Under the pieces are notes generated by a model. It was given only the letters and a program-made list of their open reading frames with translations, was not told the origin of the DNA and ran no database searches. A stretch of 64,000 nt of DNA from Pseudomonas capeferrum (lineage in GTDB: Bacteria > Pseudomonadota > Gammaproteobacteria > Pseudomonadales > Pseudomonadaceae), in NCBI RefSeq assembly GCF_013523055.1, contig NZ_JAAMQM010000009.1:1-64000 (forward strand), in the 5' to 3' direction. A program made the position numbers and the translations under genes. Below are positions 1-8,490 of this stretch, in pieces (positions within the stretch are counted from its first letter, which is position 1; the number at the start of each line of letters is the position of its first letter).

Positions 1-70
1 GGCAAGCCCGCTCCCACAAGAAGTGCGCAGCTTCTGAATTCAGCGCTCAACTTGTGGGAGCGGGCTTGCC
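1..70. repeat. REP-type inverted repeat
   Basis: The first 20 bases and bases 51-70 are perfect reverse complements, with core CCCGCTCCCACA / TGTGGGAGCGGG, separated by 30 bases. This core is the familiar REP sequence of the P. putida group. The paired head-to-head arrangement suggests a REP doublet able to form a long hairpin downstream of the HerA-like gene, which reads leftward and ends at 165. The element may extend beyond the left edge of the window. Confidence 0.85.
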
Positions 71-164
71 CGCGAAGGGTGCGAAGCAGCCTCAATTGCA
101 GATTGGGGGCTTAACTGACTGGCATTGGCCTTCGGGCGCCTTGTTCATAACATGCGTTCATGGG

Positions 165-1637
165 TCAGCGGCGCTTGCCCAATAATGACCCCATCAAACC
201 ACGCACCAACTGCCGACCCAACTGGTTCGCCGCCTGGCGGACCGCTGACTTGATCGCCTGCCCGGCCGCGCCTTGCAGGAAGTCACCCGCCTTGTCGGCA
301 AAGCTTTCCTCCTGCGTCCTTGGTACGGGTGCCGGTTCGATCGCCTCGCCCTTGCGCGCATTCAACAGCTCATAGGCCGACTCCCGATCGACCGGTTTGT
401 CGTAGCGACCCCGCAACGGAGAAGACGCTATCAGCGCATCACGCTCGACGGCGCTCAGTGGACCGATTCTCGATTGAGGCGGGGCGATCGACACGCGTTG
501 CACCCTCCCTGGCGTCCCCTGCTCTTGCAGGGTTCCTACCAACGCCTCACCGATGCCCAACTCGGTCAGTACCTCCAGGGTTTCGAACGCAGGATTGGGA
601 CGAAAGCCATCAGCCACCGCCTTGAGGGATTTCTGCTCCCTGGCGGTGAAGGCACGCAGGCCGTGCTGAATACGCAGACCAAGCTGCGCCAGCACCGCAT
701 CGGGCAGGTCGCTAGGAGACTGGGTCACGAAGTAGACGCCGACACCCTTAGAACGGATCAGCCGCACGACCTGCTCCAGCCGGTCCTGCAGGGCTTTCGG
801 GGTATCCTTGAACAACAGGTGCGCCTCATCGAAGAACAACGCCAGCACCGGTCTGTCTGCATCGCCCCGCTCGGGCAGTTGCTCGAACAGCTCGGCCAGC
901 AGCCAGAGCAGGAAGGTTGCATAGACCTTGGGCGCTTCATGCACGAGTCGACTGGCGTCGAGCAGATGGATGCGCCCGCGTCCGTCCGCGGCGGGTTGCA
1001 GCAAGTCGTCGAGTTGCAGGGCCGGCTCGCCGAACAAGGTTTCGGCACCCTGCTGTTCGAGCGTGGCCAGACGCCGCAGCAAGGCCTGGCTCGATGCACT
1101 GGTCATCAGGGCGCTGTCCTCTCCAAGCAGGCCTGGATCATCCCTGAGATGACCGAGCAAGGCCTTGAGATCCTTGAGATCGAGCAATAACAGGCCTTCT
1201 CGATCAGCCACCTTGAAGGCTGCGTAGAGCGCCGCCTGCTGGCTATCGGTCAGGGCCAACAGATTGCCGAGTAGCAGCGGGCCCATTTCGCTGAGCGTGG
1301 TACGCAGCGGATGACCGGACTGCCCCGCGATATCCCAGAGCGTGACGGGGTAGGCCTGCGGCCGATGAGCCAGCCAAGGCATGCCCGCGATGCGCTCTGC
1401 CACCTTGCCCTGCGGCATTCCGGCGGCACCCAGGCCGCAAAGGTCACCCTTGATATCAGCGGCAAAAACCGCCACCCCGGCGTCGCTGAACGCTTCGGCC
1501 AAGTGCTGCAGTGTGACGGTCTTACCGGTGCCGGTGGCGCCCGCAACCAGGCCATGGCGGTTTGCCAGACGCATGGCCTGAGTGACGGGCTGGCCGCCAG
1601 GATCGACCCCCAGGACTATCTGTGAAGAATCGGACAT
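165..1637 (-). CDS. HerA-like DUF853 ATPase
   Basis: The 490-residue protein belongs to the DUF853 branch of the HerA/FtsK-type P-loop ATPases (YjgR-like). A Walker A motif GATGTGKT lies at residues 33-40 and a Walker B motif (LALFFDEAH) at about 265-273. The C-terminus is a glycine- and basic-rich tail (GLMGSLLGKRR). The ATG at 1635-1637 is preceded by GGGAGA at good spacing. True HerA works with the NurA nuclease in DNA end resection, but no NurA or other nuclease is adjacent, so a DNA-repair role is not shown here. The gene stands alone and is divergent from the chemoreceptor to its right. The family call is secure; the cellular function is unknown. Confidence 0.9.
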   Translation of the reverse strand: MSDSSQIVLGVDPGGQPVTQAMRLANRHGLVAGATGTGKTVTLQHLAEAFSDAGVAVFAADIKGDLCGLGAAGMPQGKVAERIAGMPWLAHRPQAYPVTLWDIAGQSGHPLRTTLSEMGPLLLGNLLALTDSQQAALYAAFKVADREGLLLLDLKDLKALLGHLRDDPGLLGEDSALMTSASSQALLRRLATLEQQGAETLFGEPALQLDDLLQPAADGRGRIHLLDASRLVHEAPKVYATFLLWLLAELFEQLPERGDADRPVLALFFDEAHLLFKDTPKALQDRLEQVVRLIRSKGVGVYFVTQSPSDLPDAVLAQLGLRIQHGLRAFTAREQKSLKAVADGFRPNPAFETLEVLTELGIGEALVGTLQEQGTPGRVQRVSIAPPQSRIGPLSAVERDALIASSPLRGRYDKPVDRESAYELLNARKGEAIEPAPVPRTQEESFADKAGDFLQGAAGQAIKSAVRQAANQLGRQLVRGLMGSLLGKRR

Positions 1638-1798
1638 GTTTGTTCATCTCCCGCTCAAGATTTGCCGCATGAGGGCCGATAGCAGACTTGATATTCACTC
1701 ATCGAACAGGACCTACCCGAGAAGGAACGACGGGAACAGCACTGCCAGAGCTTTGTGCGAACGACCCGGTGGAACACCTTTAACGGACCCGATACGCC

Positions 1799-3673
1799 AT
1801 GAACAAAAGCCTTCGTTTCAGCCACAAGATACTCTTGGCCGCCTCACTGATCGTGATCGCTGCTTTTACCCTATTCACCTTGTACAACGACTACCTCCAG
1901 CGTAATGCCATTCGCGATGACCTGGAGAGTTACCTGGCGGAAATGGGCGAGTCCACTTCGAACAATATCCGCAACCTGTTCGAGGGGCGTGTCAAACTGG
2001 TGGAAAACCTGGCCCAGAACATCGCGCTCGATCCTGACAACGCCGGCACCCTGATGGGGCAGAACGCGCTGATTTCCAGTTTCCTCACCGTCTACCTCGG
2101 CCAGACCGATGGCCGCTTCACCGTGCGGCCTGACGCGAAGATGCCCGATGGCTACGATCCGCGTATCCGGCCTTGGTACAAGGACGGGATGAACGCCAAC
2201 GGTGCGATCCTGACCGAACCCTACATCGACCTGACGACCAACAAGATGGTGATCGGCATCCTCAGCAATGCCACGCGCGCGGTAGGCGTGGTCGGCGGTG
2301 ACCTGGCACTCGATGGCCTGGTGGAGATCATCAACTCGCTGAACTTCGGCGGCATGGGCTATGCCTTCCTGGTCAATGACCAAGGCAAGATCCTCGTCCA
2401 TCCGGACAAGGACCTGGTGATGAAGTCGCTGTCCGACGTCTATCCCCAGAATACCCCGACGCTTACCAGCAAGCTGACCGAGGTCGACAGCAACGGCGAG
2501 GCTCGGTTGCTGACGTTCACCCCGATCAAGGGCCTGCCGTCGGCCAATTGGTACCTGGGCCTGTCGGTGGACAAGGACAAGGCATTCTCCATGCTCAGTA
2601 CCTTCCGCACCTCGGCAGTGATCGCCACGGTGGTTGCGGTGGTGATCATCATCGCCCTGCTCGGCCTGCTGATCCGAGTCCTGCTGCAACCGTTGCACAC
2701 CATGACCCGGGCGATGGAGGACATCGCTCAAGGCGAAGGTGACCTGACCAAGCGCCTGAAGATCCACAACCACGATGAATTCGGCATTCTTGGCAGTGCC
2801 TTCAACCGTTTCGTCGAGCGCATCCACGGCTCCATCCGCGAAGTATCCTCTGCCACCGAGCACGTCAACGAGGTCGCCCTGCGGGTCATCAGCGCATCCA
2901 ACTCGTCGATGGCCAACTCCGACGAGCAGGCCAACCGGACCAACAGCGTTGCCGCCGCGATCAACGAACTCGGCGCCGCCGCCCAGGAGATCGCCAACAA
3001 CGCGGCGCAGGCCTCGCAGCACGCCACGTCCGCTCGCCTGCTCGCCGAGGAAGGCCAGCAGGTGGTCGATCGCAACATCCAGGCGATGACCCGTCTGTCC
3101 GACCTGATCGTCACCTCCAGCTCGCACATCGAGACGCTGAACAGCAAGACGGTGAACATCGGCCAGATCCTCGAGGTGATCACCAGCATCTCCCAGCAGA
3201 CCAACCTGTTGGCGCTCAACGCAGCCATCGAGGCTGCCCGCGCCGGCGAAGCCGGGCGTGGTTTCGCGGTCGTGGCGGACGAGGTGCGCAACCTGGCACA
3301 CCGCACCCAGGAGTCGGCGCAGCAGGTACAGTCGATGATCGAGGAGCTGCAGGTCGGCGCGCGTGAATCGGTCGACACCATGGGCCAGAGCCAGCGTCAC
3401 AGCCAGGACAGCGTGGAGATCGCCAACCAGGCCGGTGAACGCCTGGGCAGCGTGACCCAGCGCATCGGCGAGATCGACGGAATGAACCAGTCGGTGGCTA
3501 CCGCTACCGAAGAGCAGACCGCTGTAGTCGATTCGATCAACATGGACATCAGCGAGATCAACATGCTCAACCAGGAAGGCGTCGAAAACCTGCAGGCGAC
3601 CTTGCGCGCCTGCTCGGACCTCGACCAGCAGGCCACCCGGCTCAAGCAGCTGGTAGGCAGTTTCCGGATCTGA
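1799..3673 (+). CDS. dCache methyl-accepting chemotaxis protein
   Basis: A 624-residue chemoreceptor with TM1 at about 11-29, a periplasmic dCache domain to about 270, TM2 at about 272-296, a HAMP domain and a long cytoplasmic signalling coiled coil. The highly conserved hairpin tip around 465-490 includes [18 protein letters not shown]. The ligand domain carries the amino-acid-binding dCache signature: Y119, R124, W126 and Y127 (in YDPRIRPWY), Y142 and D168. The ligand should therefore be an amino acid or close relative such as GABA. It resembles the PctA/PctB/PctC and McpG receptors, and the neighbourhood (purU, mvaT, pykA) recalls that of P. putida McpG, so GABA is my best guess. There is no C-terminal CheR-binding pentapeptide; the protein ends LVGSFRI. 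Confidence 0.93.
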   Translation: MNKSLRFSHKILLAASLIVIAAFTLFTLYNDYLQRNAIRDDLESYLAEMGESTSNNIRNLFEGRVKLVENLAQNIALDPDNAGTLMGQNALISSFLTVYLGQTDGRFTVRPDAKMPDGYDPRIRPWYKDGMNANGAILTEPYIDLTTNKMVIGILSNATRAVGVVGGDLALDGLVEIINSLNFGGMGYAFLVNDQGKILVHPDKDLVMKSLSDVYPQNTPTLTSKLTEVDSNGEARLLTFTPIKGLPSANWYLGLSVDKDKAFSMLSTFRTSAVIATVVAVVIIIALLGLLIRVLLQPLHTMTRAMEDIAQGEGDLTKRLKIHNHDEFGILGSAFNRFVERIHGSIREVSSATEHVNEVALRVISASNSSMANSDEQANRTNSVAAAINELGAAAQEIANNAAQASQHATSARLLAEEGQQVVDRNIQAMTRLSDLIVTSSSHIETLNSKTVNIGQILEVITSISQQTNLLALNAAIEAARAGEAGRGFAVVADEVRNLAHRTQESAQQVQSMIEELQVGARESVDTMGQSQRHSQDSVEIANQAGERLGSVTQRIGEIDGMNQSVATATEEQTAVVDSINMDISEINMLNQEGVENLQATLRACSDLDQQATRLKQLVGSFRI

Positions 3674-3838
3674 CCGCTACCCCACGGGCCCGCTGTTCAG
3701 GCAGTCGGGCCCCGCCGCGCAGGGCACTCGGTTCCGGATGCCCGACCCCTCTTCGCCCCACCGTGCACGCTGATCGAACAAACCGTCCCGCTTCAAGGTC
3801 AACCTTTAGGCGCGTCATGCCCGGAACGTTACAACCGG

Positions 3839-4990
3839 ATGACAGACCCAGAAGACGATCCCGGAGGGATGCTGATCGTGCACATCGCTGACATCACCAT
3901 GTTCTACGCCCCGGCCAGTGGCGGCGTACGTACCTATCTTGATGCCAAACACCGCCGCCTCGATGCAATGCCTGGCGTCCGTCACAGCCTTTTGATCCCC
4001 GGGGCCAGTGCTACCGATGCCAATGGCATCTACCAGGTGCCGGCCCCTGCTCTGCCCTTCAGCAACGGCTACCGCTTCCCCGTTCGCCTCGCGCCCTGGT
4101 GCAATGTATTGCGGCGCCTGCAGCCGGATCTGATCGAAGTCGGCGATCCCTACCTGACCGCCTGGGCGGCTCTCGCGGCACGGCGCAAGCTGGATGTGCC
4201 GGTCATCGGTTTCTACCATTCGGACTTGCCGTTGCTGGTCAGCAACCGCATGGGCAACTGGTTCACGCCCAACGTCGAGGCCTATGTCAGCAAGCTCTAC
4301 AGCAATTTCGACCGGGTCCTGGCGCCTAGCCAGGTGATGGCCGACAAGTTGCGTCGACTGGGCGTCAAGGAGGTGCATGTTCAGCCTCTGGGCGTCGACC
4401 TGAACACTTTCAACCCTGCTCGTCGCGACCCCAACCTGCGGGCCGAGCTGGGCATCCCCGACACCACCCGCCTGCTGGTCTTCGGCGGTCGCGGATCGCG
4501 GGAAAAGAACCTGCCGGTGCTGCTCGAATGCATGCGCCACCTGGGCAAACATTATCACTTGCTGCTGGTCGGCTCGAACATGCCGAGCGCTGTCCCCGAC
4601 AATGTCAGCGTGATCGATCGCTTCTGCCCGGCGCCCGAGGTGGCTCGCCTGTTTGCCAGCGCCGACCTTCTGGTGCATGCCGGCGATCAGGAGACTTTCG
4701 GCCTGGTCATCCTTGAAGCGATGGCCAGCGCCACGCCAGTGGTCGCGGTGAGAGCGGGTGCCTTCAGCGAAATCGTCAACGAGCAATGTGGCCGCCTGTG
4801 CGCGCCAAACGATGGCCAGGCCATGGCCGCTGCGGTGCGTGAGGTGTTCGAGGCAGGCGTGCGCAAGCTGGGTGCCCAGGCCCTGCGTCACGTCGAACAG
4901 CACTATGCGTGGGACAGCGTGGTCAATGGCCTGCTCGACCATTACGAGGCCGTACTCGGCCACCAGCCACAGGCGTTTGCTCATGGTTGA
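3839..4990 (+). CDS. GT4-family glycosyltransferase
   Basis: A GT-B fold, family-4-like glycosyltransferase of 383 residues at most. The N-terminal domain contains the acceptor-side GGVRTY motif. The C-terminal nucleotide-sugar domain contains FGGRGSREKN and the retaining EX7E motif in QETFGLVILEAMA. It resembles the alpha-mannosyl/glucosyltransferase subgroup acting on lipids or lipid-linked glycans; the sugar donor is not predictable. The start is uncertain: ATG 3839 has a poor ribosome site, GGAGG at 3862-3866 is too close to ATG 3869, and GTG 3878 would have about 10 bases of spacing. It is the first gene of an operon whose next start overlaps its stop by 8 bases, so it is probably translationally coupled to the deacetylase. 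Confidence 0.85.
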   Translation: MTDPEDDPGGMLIVHIADITMFYAPASGGVRTYLDAKHRRLDAMPGVRHSLLIPGASATDANGIYQVPAPALPFSNGYRFPVRLAPWCNVLRRLQPDLIEVGDPYLTAWAALAARRKLDVPVIGFYHSDLPLLVSNRMGNWFTPNVEAYVSKLYSNFDRVLAPSQVMADKLRRLGVKEVHVQPLGVDLNTFNPARRDPNLRAELGIPDTTRLLVFGGRGSREKNLPVLLECMRHLGKHYHLLLVGSNMPSAVPDNVSVIDRFCPAPEVARLFASADLLVHAGDQETFGLVILEAMASATPVVAVRAGAFSEIVNEQCGRLCAPNDGQAMAAAVREVFEAGVRKLGAQALRHVEQHYAWDSVVNGLLDHYEAVLGHQPQAFAHG

Positions 4991-5747
4991 AGCAGCCACC
5001 ACGACGCCCAGCGTGATGCTGGTGCTGCACGATGTCGCCCCGGAAACCTGGCCCGACTACCAGCCTTTCGTCGAAGCCGTGGACGCCCTGGGCAACGTGC
5101 CCATGACCTGGCTGGTGGTCCCGGACTTCCATCGCCGCAATGCGCTCACTCACTCGCCGACGTTCTGCCGACTGCTCGAACATCGGCTTAGCCGGGGCGA
5201 CGAACTGGCCTTGCATGGCTACTACCACGCCGACGAAGGCCCGCCACCGAACAGTCCAACCGATTTTTTCATGCGCCGCATCTACACCCATGAAGGCGAG
5301 TTCTACACCCTCGACGAGGCACAGGCTCTGGACCGCCTGCAGGCCGGAATGCGCCTGTTCGATCGTCAGGGTTGGCCCCTGGCGGGCTTCGTCGCGCCCG
5401 CATGGCTGATGAGCGAAGGCACGCGTCAGGCGCTGCGCAGCCTGCCTCTGCGCTACACCAGCACCCCGCAGCACCTGTACCGCTTGCCGGACTTCACGCC
5501 GATCGACGCTCCCGGATTGGTCTTCAGCGCGCGTAGCGCCTGGCGTCGCGGGCTTTCCCGGGTAGTCTGCGAATGGCAGCGCCAACGGGCACGAGAGGCC
5601 GACACCCTGCGCCTGGGCCTGCACCCGGTGGACATGCGCCATCAAGCCTCGCGCGAATATTGGCTGCGCACCTTGCAAACGCTCCTGGAGCAGGGTCGCA
5701 CGCCGCTGACCAAGTCCGCCTGGCTGGACAGCAGGACCGCAGCATGA
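4983..5747 (+). CDS. polysaccharide deacetylase-like protein (DUF2334)
   Basis: A 254-residue member of the NodB/DUF2334 carbohydrate deacetylase superfamily. The metal-site residues are visible: D17 in LHDVAP and H78 and H82 in ALHGYYH. It would hydrolyse N-acetyl groups from a sugar, probably the one added or carried by the upstream glycosyltransferase product. There is no signal peptide, so action is cytoplasmic or at the inner leaflet, unlike the exported peptidoglycan and PNAG deacetylases. The start lies inside the end of the upstream gene (8-base overlap), and its TGA overlaps the next ATG as ATGA. This coupling argues that the three products act in one pathway. The substrate is unknown. 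Confidence 0.85.
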   Translation: MVEAATTTPSVMLVLHDVAPETWPDYQPFVEAVDALGNVPMTWLVVPDFHRRNALTHSPTFCRLLEHRLSRGDELALHGYYHADEGPPPNSPTDFFMRRIYTHEGEFYTLDEAQALDRLQAGMRLFDRQGWPLAGFVAPAWLMSEGTRQALRSLPLRYTSTPQHLYRLPDFTPIDAPGLVFSARSAWRRGLSRVVCEWQRQRAREADTLRLGLHPVDMRHQASREYWLRTLQTLLEQGRTPLTKSAWLDSRTAA

Positions 5748-6748
5748 CCCGTCTTGGCTGGCTGGCGCTGGCACTGGTGTTTGCCGTGCTGGTCCCGGCC
5801 CTGCTCGGCGGTAGCGAACTGCTGCCAAGGCTGAGGACATTTCCACCCGGACTGATGATGGTCCTGCTGTCGATGATCATGCTGTGCTGGATCATCAATT
5901 CCATTCGCCTGCGCTTGCTGCTGGGCCAACATGGCGCCCGAATCGGACGGCTCAGGAGTCTGGGGGTGATGATGGCCACCGAGTTCGCCATCTGCACCAC
6001 GCCTGGCGGCAGCGGTGGCCCGTTGGCGCTGATGGCCCTGCTGGCGCGAGAACGCGTCAGTCCGGCCCGCAGCGGCGCGGTATTTGCCATGGATCAGCTC
6101 AACGATCTGGTGTTTTTCTTCTGCGCCATGCTCGCCATTGCCGGCTACGCCCTGTTCCATAGCCTCGGACGAAGCCAGGAGGCGATGCTCATGGGCAGTG
6201 CCCTGCTGTTGTGCGGCGCCTTGGCGGGCATTATCGTATTGCTGCGCTACCGACGCACCGTGATGCGCTTCAATGGCAGGCTGCTGCGTCGCTTCGGTAT
6301 GTCGGAACGGCGTCGCAGACGCTGGGCCCGCAAGCTTTTGCATTTCATCCATGCGTTGGGCGAAACCTGGCGCCTGCCCAAGCGTATCCTGGCCTTGGTC
6401 TTCACCCTGACCTGCCTGCACTGGACCCTGCGCTACAGCGTGCTGTACCTGGTCCTACGCGGCCTGGGCGTAGAGCTGTCATGGATCCCGAGCTTTCTGG
6501 TGCAGATGCTTGCCTTGAGCGCTGGTCAGTTCAGCCTGCTTCCCGGTGGCGCGGGTGCCGCCGAACTGACGTCCGCTACCTTGCTGACGCCATTCGTTGG
6601 CAGCTCGACGGCAGCCGCGGCGATCCTGATCTGGCGCGCGGTCACTTACTACTTCTATCTGCTAGCCGGTGGGCCGGTGTTTGTCTGCCTGTTGGCGCGT
6701 CCCTTGCTGGAACGCTGGCGTCGCCAGACGGGGCGCCAGGCGGGTTGA
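5744..6748 (+). CDS. lysylphosphatidylglycerol synthase TM / YbhN-like flippase protein
   Basis: A 334-residue polytopic inner-membrane protein of the LPG-synthase transmembrane (UPF0104/YbhN/AglD-like) family, with about 8 hydrophobic helices. The family signatures LRLLLGQHGARIGR near residue 50 and LSAGQFSLLPGGAGAAELT near residue 260 are present. Members are found beside glycosyltransferases and are suspected to flip or transfer lipid-linked intermediates; the family has no single established biochemistry. It starts at 5744 in an ATGA overlap with the deacetylase and has no aminoacyl-transferase domain, so it is not an MprF-type lipid lysinylase. It ends the operon, which converges on purU. 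Confidence 0.85.
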   Translation: MTRLGWLALALVFAVLVPALLGGSELLPRLRTFPPGLMMVLLSMIMLCWIINSIRLRLLLGQHGARIGRLRSLGVMMATEFAICTTPGGSGGPLALMALLARERVSPARSGAVFAMDQLNDLVFFFCAMLAIAGYALFHSLGRSQEAMLMGSALLLCGALAGIIVLLRYRRTVMRFNGRLLRRFGMSERRRRRWARKLLHFIHALGETWRLPKRILALVFTLTCLHWTLRYSVLYLVLRGLGVELSWIPSFLVQMLALSAGQFSLLPGGAGAAELTSATLLTPFVGSSTAAAAILIWRAVTYYFYLLAGGPVFVCLLARPLLERWRRQTGRQAG

Positions 6749-6905
6749 GCTGACGCCAGAGTTCGGCGGCACCGGGAAACTCGGTGCCGACCTCATCATT
6801 ATTTACGTCCTGCAGGTCATAACGCGCCAGGCACCCTCCGCCCAGGGTAGGCGGCGCCTTGGCCGCGGCCTTGTCTCTGGGATCGGCCACAAGCGCCTCC
6901 AAGGG

Positions 6906-7757
6906 TCAGTCGAACACGACGGTCTTGTTGCCGTGTACCAACACCCGGTCTTCAAGGTGATAGCGCAAGCCACGCGCCAGGACCATCTTCTCGACGTCGC
7001 GGCCGAAACGGACCATGTCTTCGATGGTATCGGCATGGCTGACGCGGACCACGTCCTGCTCGATGATCGGACCGGCATCGAGCTCTTCGGTCACGTAGTG
7101 GCAGGTCGCACCGATCAATTTCACCCCGCGCAAGGCTGCCTGGTGGTAAGGCTTGGCACCGACGAACGAAGGCAGGAAGCTGTGGTGGATATTGATCACT
7201 CGCTGGGCATAGGCCTCGCACAGCTGGGGGGGCAGGATTTGCATGTAGCGGGCAAGCACCACCACGTCGGCGGCATGTTCGCCGACCAGACGCGACACTT
7301 CGGCGAAGGCCGGCTGCTTGTCCTTCGGATCGACCGGTACATGGAAGAATGGAATGCCGTGCCATTCGACCATGCTGCGCAGATCGTCATGGTTGGAAAT
7401 CACGCATGGAATCTCGCAGTCCAGTTCCTTGGTGTGCCAACGGTGCAACAGATCGGCCAGGCAATGGGACTCGCGGCTGGCCATCAGGACCACGCGCTTT
7501 TTCTGCGCGGTGTCGGTGATCTGCCAGGACATGGAGAACTCTTCGGCTATCGGGGCGAAGGCCTCGCGGAAGGCTTCGATGCCGAACGGCAGCGACTCGG
7601 CGCGCACTTCATGGCGCATGAAGAACCAGCCACTCTGCTCATCGGAATGATGGCTGGCCTCGTTGATCCAGCCGTCGTAGGAGGCGAGGAAATTACTGAC
7701 TTTGGCCACGATGCCTACGCGGTCGGGGCACGCAATTACCAAACGGTAGGTGTGCAT
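6906..7757 (-). CDS. purU: formyltetrahydrofolate deformylase
   Basis: PurU hydrolyses 10-formyl-tetrahydrofolate to formate and tetrahydrofolate, balancing one-carbon pools and feeding formate to PurT. The 283-residue protein has an N-terminal ACT domain (about 5-80, PDRVGIVAKVSNFLA) and a C-terminal formyltransferase fold. The catalytic residues are N189 and H191 in VINIHHSFLPSF and D227 in ELDAGPII. Length and motif order are normal. It is monocistronic and convergent with the glycosyltransferase operon. The ATG at 7755-7757 lies behind a short GGAG-like site (TGGAGTTTC). Confidence 0.95.
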   Translation of the reverse strand: MHTYRLVIACPDRVGIVAKVSNFLASYDGWINEASHHSDEQSGWFFMRHEVRAESLPFGIEAFREAFAPIAEEFSMSWQITDTAQKKRVVLMASRESHCLADLLHRWHTKELDCEIPCVISNHDDLRSMVEWHGIPFFHVPVDPKDKQPAFAEVSRLVGEHAADVVVLARYMQILPPQLCEAYAQRVINIHHSFLPSFVGAKPYHQAALRGVKLIGATCHYVTEELDAGPIIEQDVVRVSHADTIEDMVRFGRDVEKMVLARGLRYHLEDRVLVHGNKTVVFD

Positions 7758-8052
7758 GGATGAAACTCCAGAACTTCACAAAGGCGCGTATTCTAGCGAC
7801 TACCCAGAAAAACTGCAGTAATCATCGCGACGCTTCGGCAGACCCCGTGTCACGAGGTAAAACCCTGTGAGGTACAAGGCAGTGGTGTCAAAGATGATAA
7901 ATCCCAAGCACTATGTAAATTTTTCTTAACCTGAACATTCCGTTGAAAACACTCCGGCCCGCGAGTCATGGCTTTTTTAATTGTTTACTTGCGAGTACCG
8001 CGTGTCTATTATTGCCCCACTGTCTCTCTGAACATGCATTAAGGATCGTCTC
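7758..8052. other. AT-rich divergent promoter region of purU and mvaT
   Basis: This 295-base gap separates the divergently read purU and mvaT. It is much richer in A/T than its surroundings, notably 7900-8010 with several T and A runs. That would suit autoregulation by MvaT, which binds flexible AT-rich DNA. TAAGGA at 8040-8045 is the mvaT ribosome site. I see no further gene. Confidence 0.5.
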
Positions 8053-8430
8053 ATGTCCCTGATCAACGAATACCGCGCTACCGAAGAAGCCATCAAAGAA
8101 CTTCAGGCCCGTCTGGCCAATCTGTCGCAAGACGACAAGCTGAAGAAAGAGCTGGAGTTCGAAGGCAAACTGCGCGCACTGATGGGCGAATATTCCAAGT
8201 CGCTGCGTGACGTGATCGCCCTGCTCGACCCGGATGCCAAACTGAGCAAGGCCCCACGTGGCGCGGTCAAGACCACTGGCACCAAGCGTGCTCGCAAGGT
8301 CAAGCAATACAAGAACCCACACAACGGTGAAGTGATCGAAACCAAAGGTGGCAATCACAAAACACTGAAAGAGTGGAAAGCCAAGTGGGGTGGTGACGAA
8401 GTCGAAGGTTGGGCAACTTTGCTGGGTTGA
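8053..8430 (+). CDS. mvaT: H-NS-family silencer MvaT/TurA
   Basis: A 125-residue MvaT-family xenogeneic silencer. The N-terminal half (about 1-65) is the coiled-coil oligomerisation region. A basic linker (GTKRARKVKQY) leads to the C-terminal AT-pincer DNA-binding domain with NPHNGEVIETKGGNHKTLKEW. It coats AT-rich DNA and represses horizontally acquired genes, biofilm and virulence-type loci. P. putida carries several paralogues (TurA to TurE); position next to purU and sbcB points to the chromosomal main copy, TurA/MvaT. Good ribosome site and a strong hairpin terminator follow. Confidence 0.95.
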   Translation: MSLINEYRATEEAIKELQARLANLSQDDKLKKELEFEGKLRALMGEYSKSLRDVIALLDPDAKLSKAPRGAVKTTGTKRARKVKQYKNPHNGEVIETKGGNHKTLKEWKAKWGGDEVEGWATLLG

Positions 8431-8460
8431 TCTTCCGCCGGTCGTTCCCGCGACGAGAAA

Positions 8461-8490
8461 GAAACGCCAGCTTGCTGGCGTTTCTTGTTT
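8461..8490. terminator. bidirectional terminator between mvaT and sbcB
   Basis: A perfect 10-bp stem GAAACGCCAG / CTGGCGTTTC with a 4-base loop is followed on the plus strand by TTGTTTTC. On the minus strand it is followed by a T-rich stretch (TTTCTTTCTCG), because AGAAAGAAA precedes the stem. It sits exactly between the convergent mvaT and sbcB ends and probably serves both. Confidence 0.88.

Noticed and set aside
1871..3400. A 509-codon open frame antisense to the chemoreceptor
   Set aside because: High-GC third-position bias leaves the mirror frame open; its product has no family features and the sense gene is certain.
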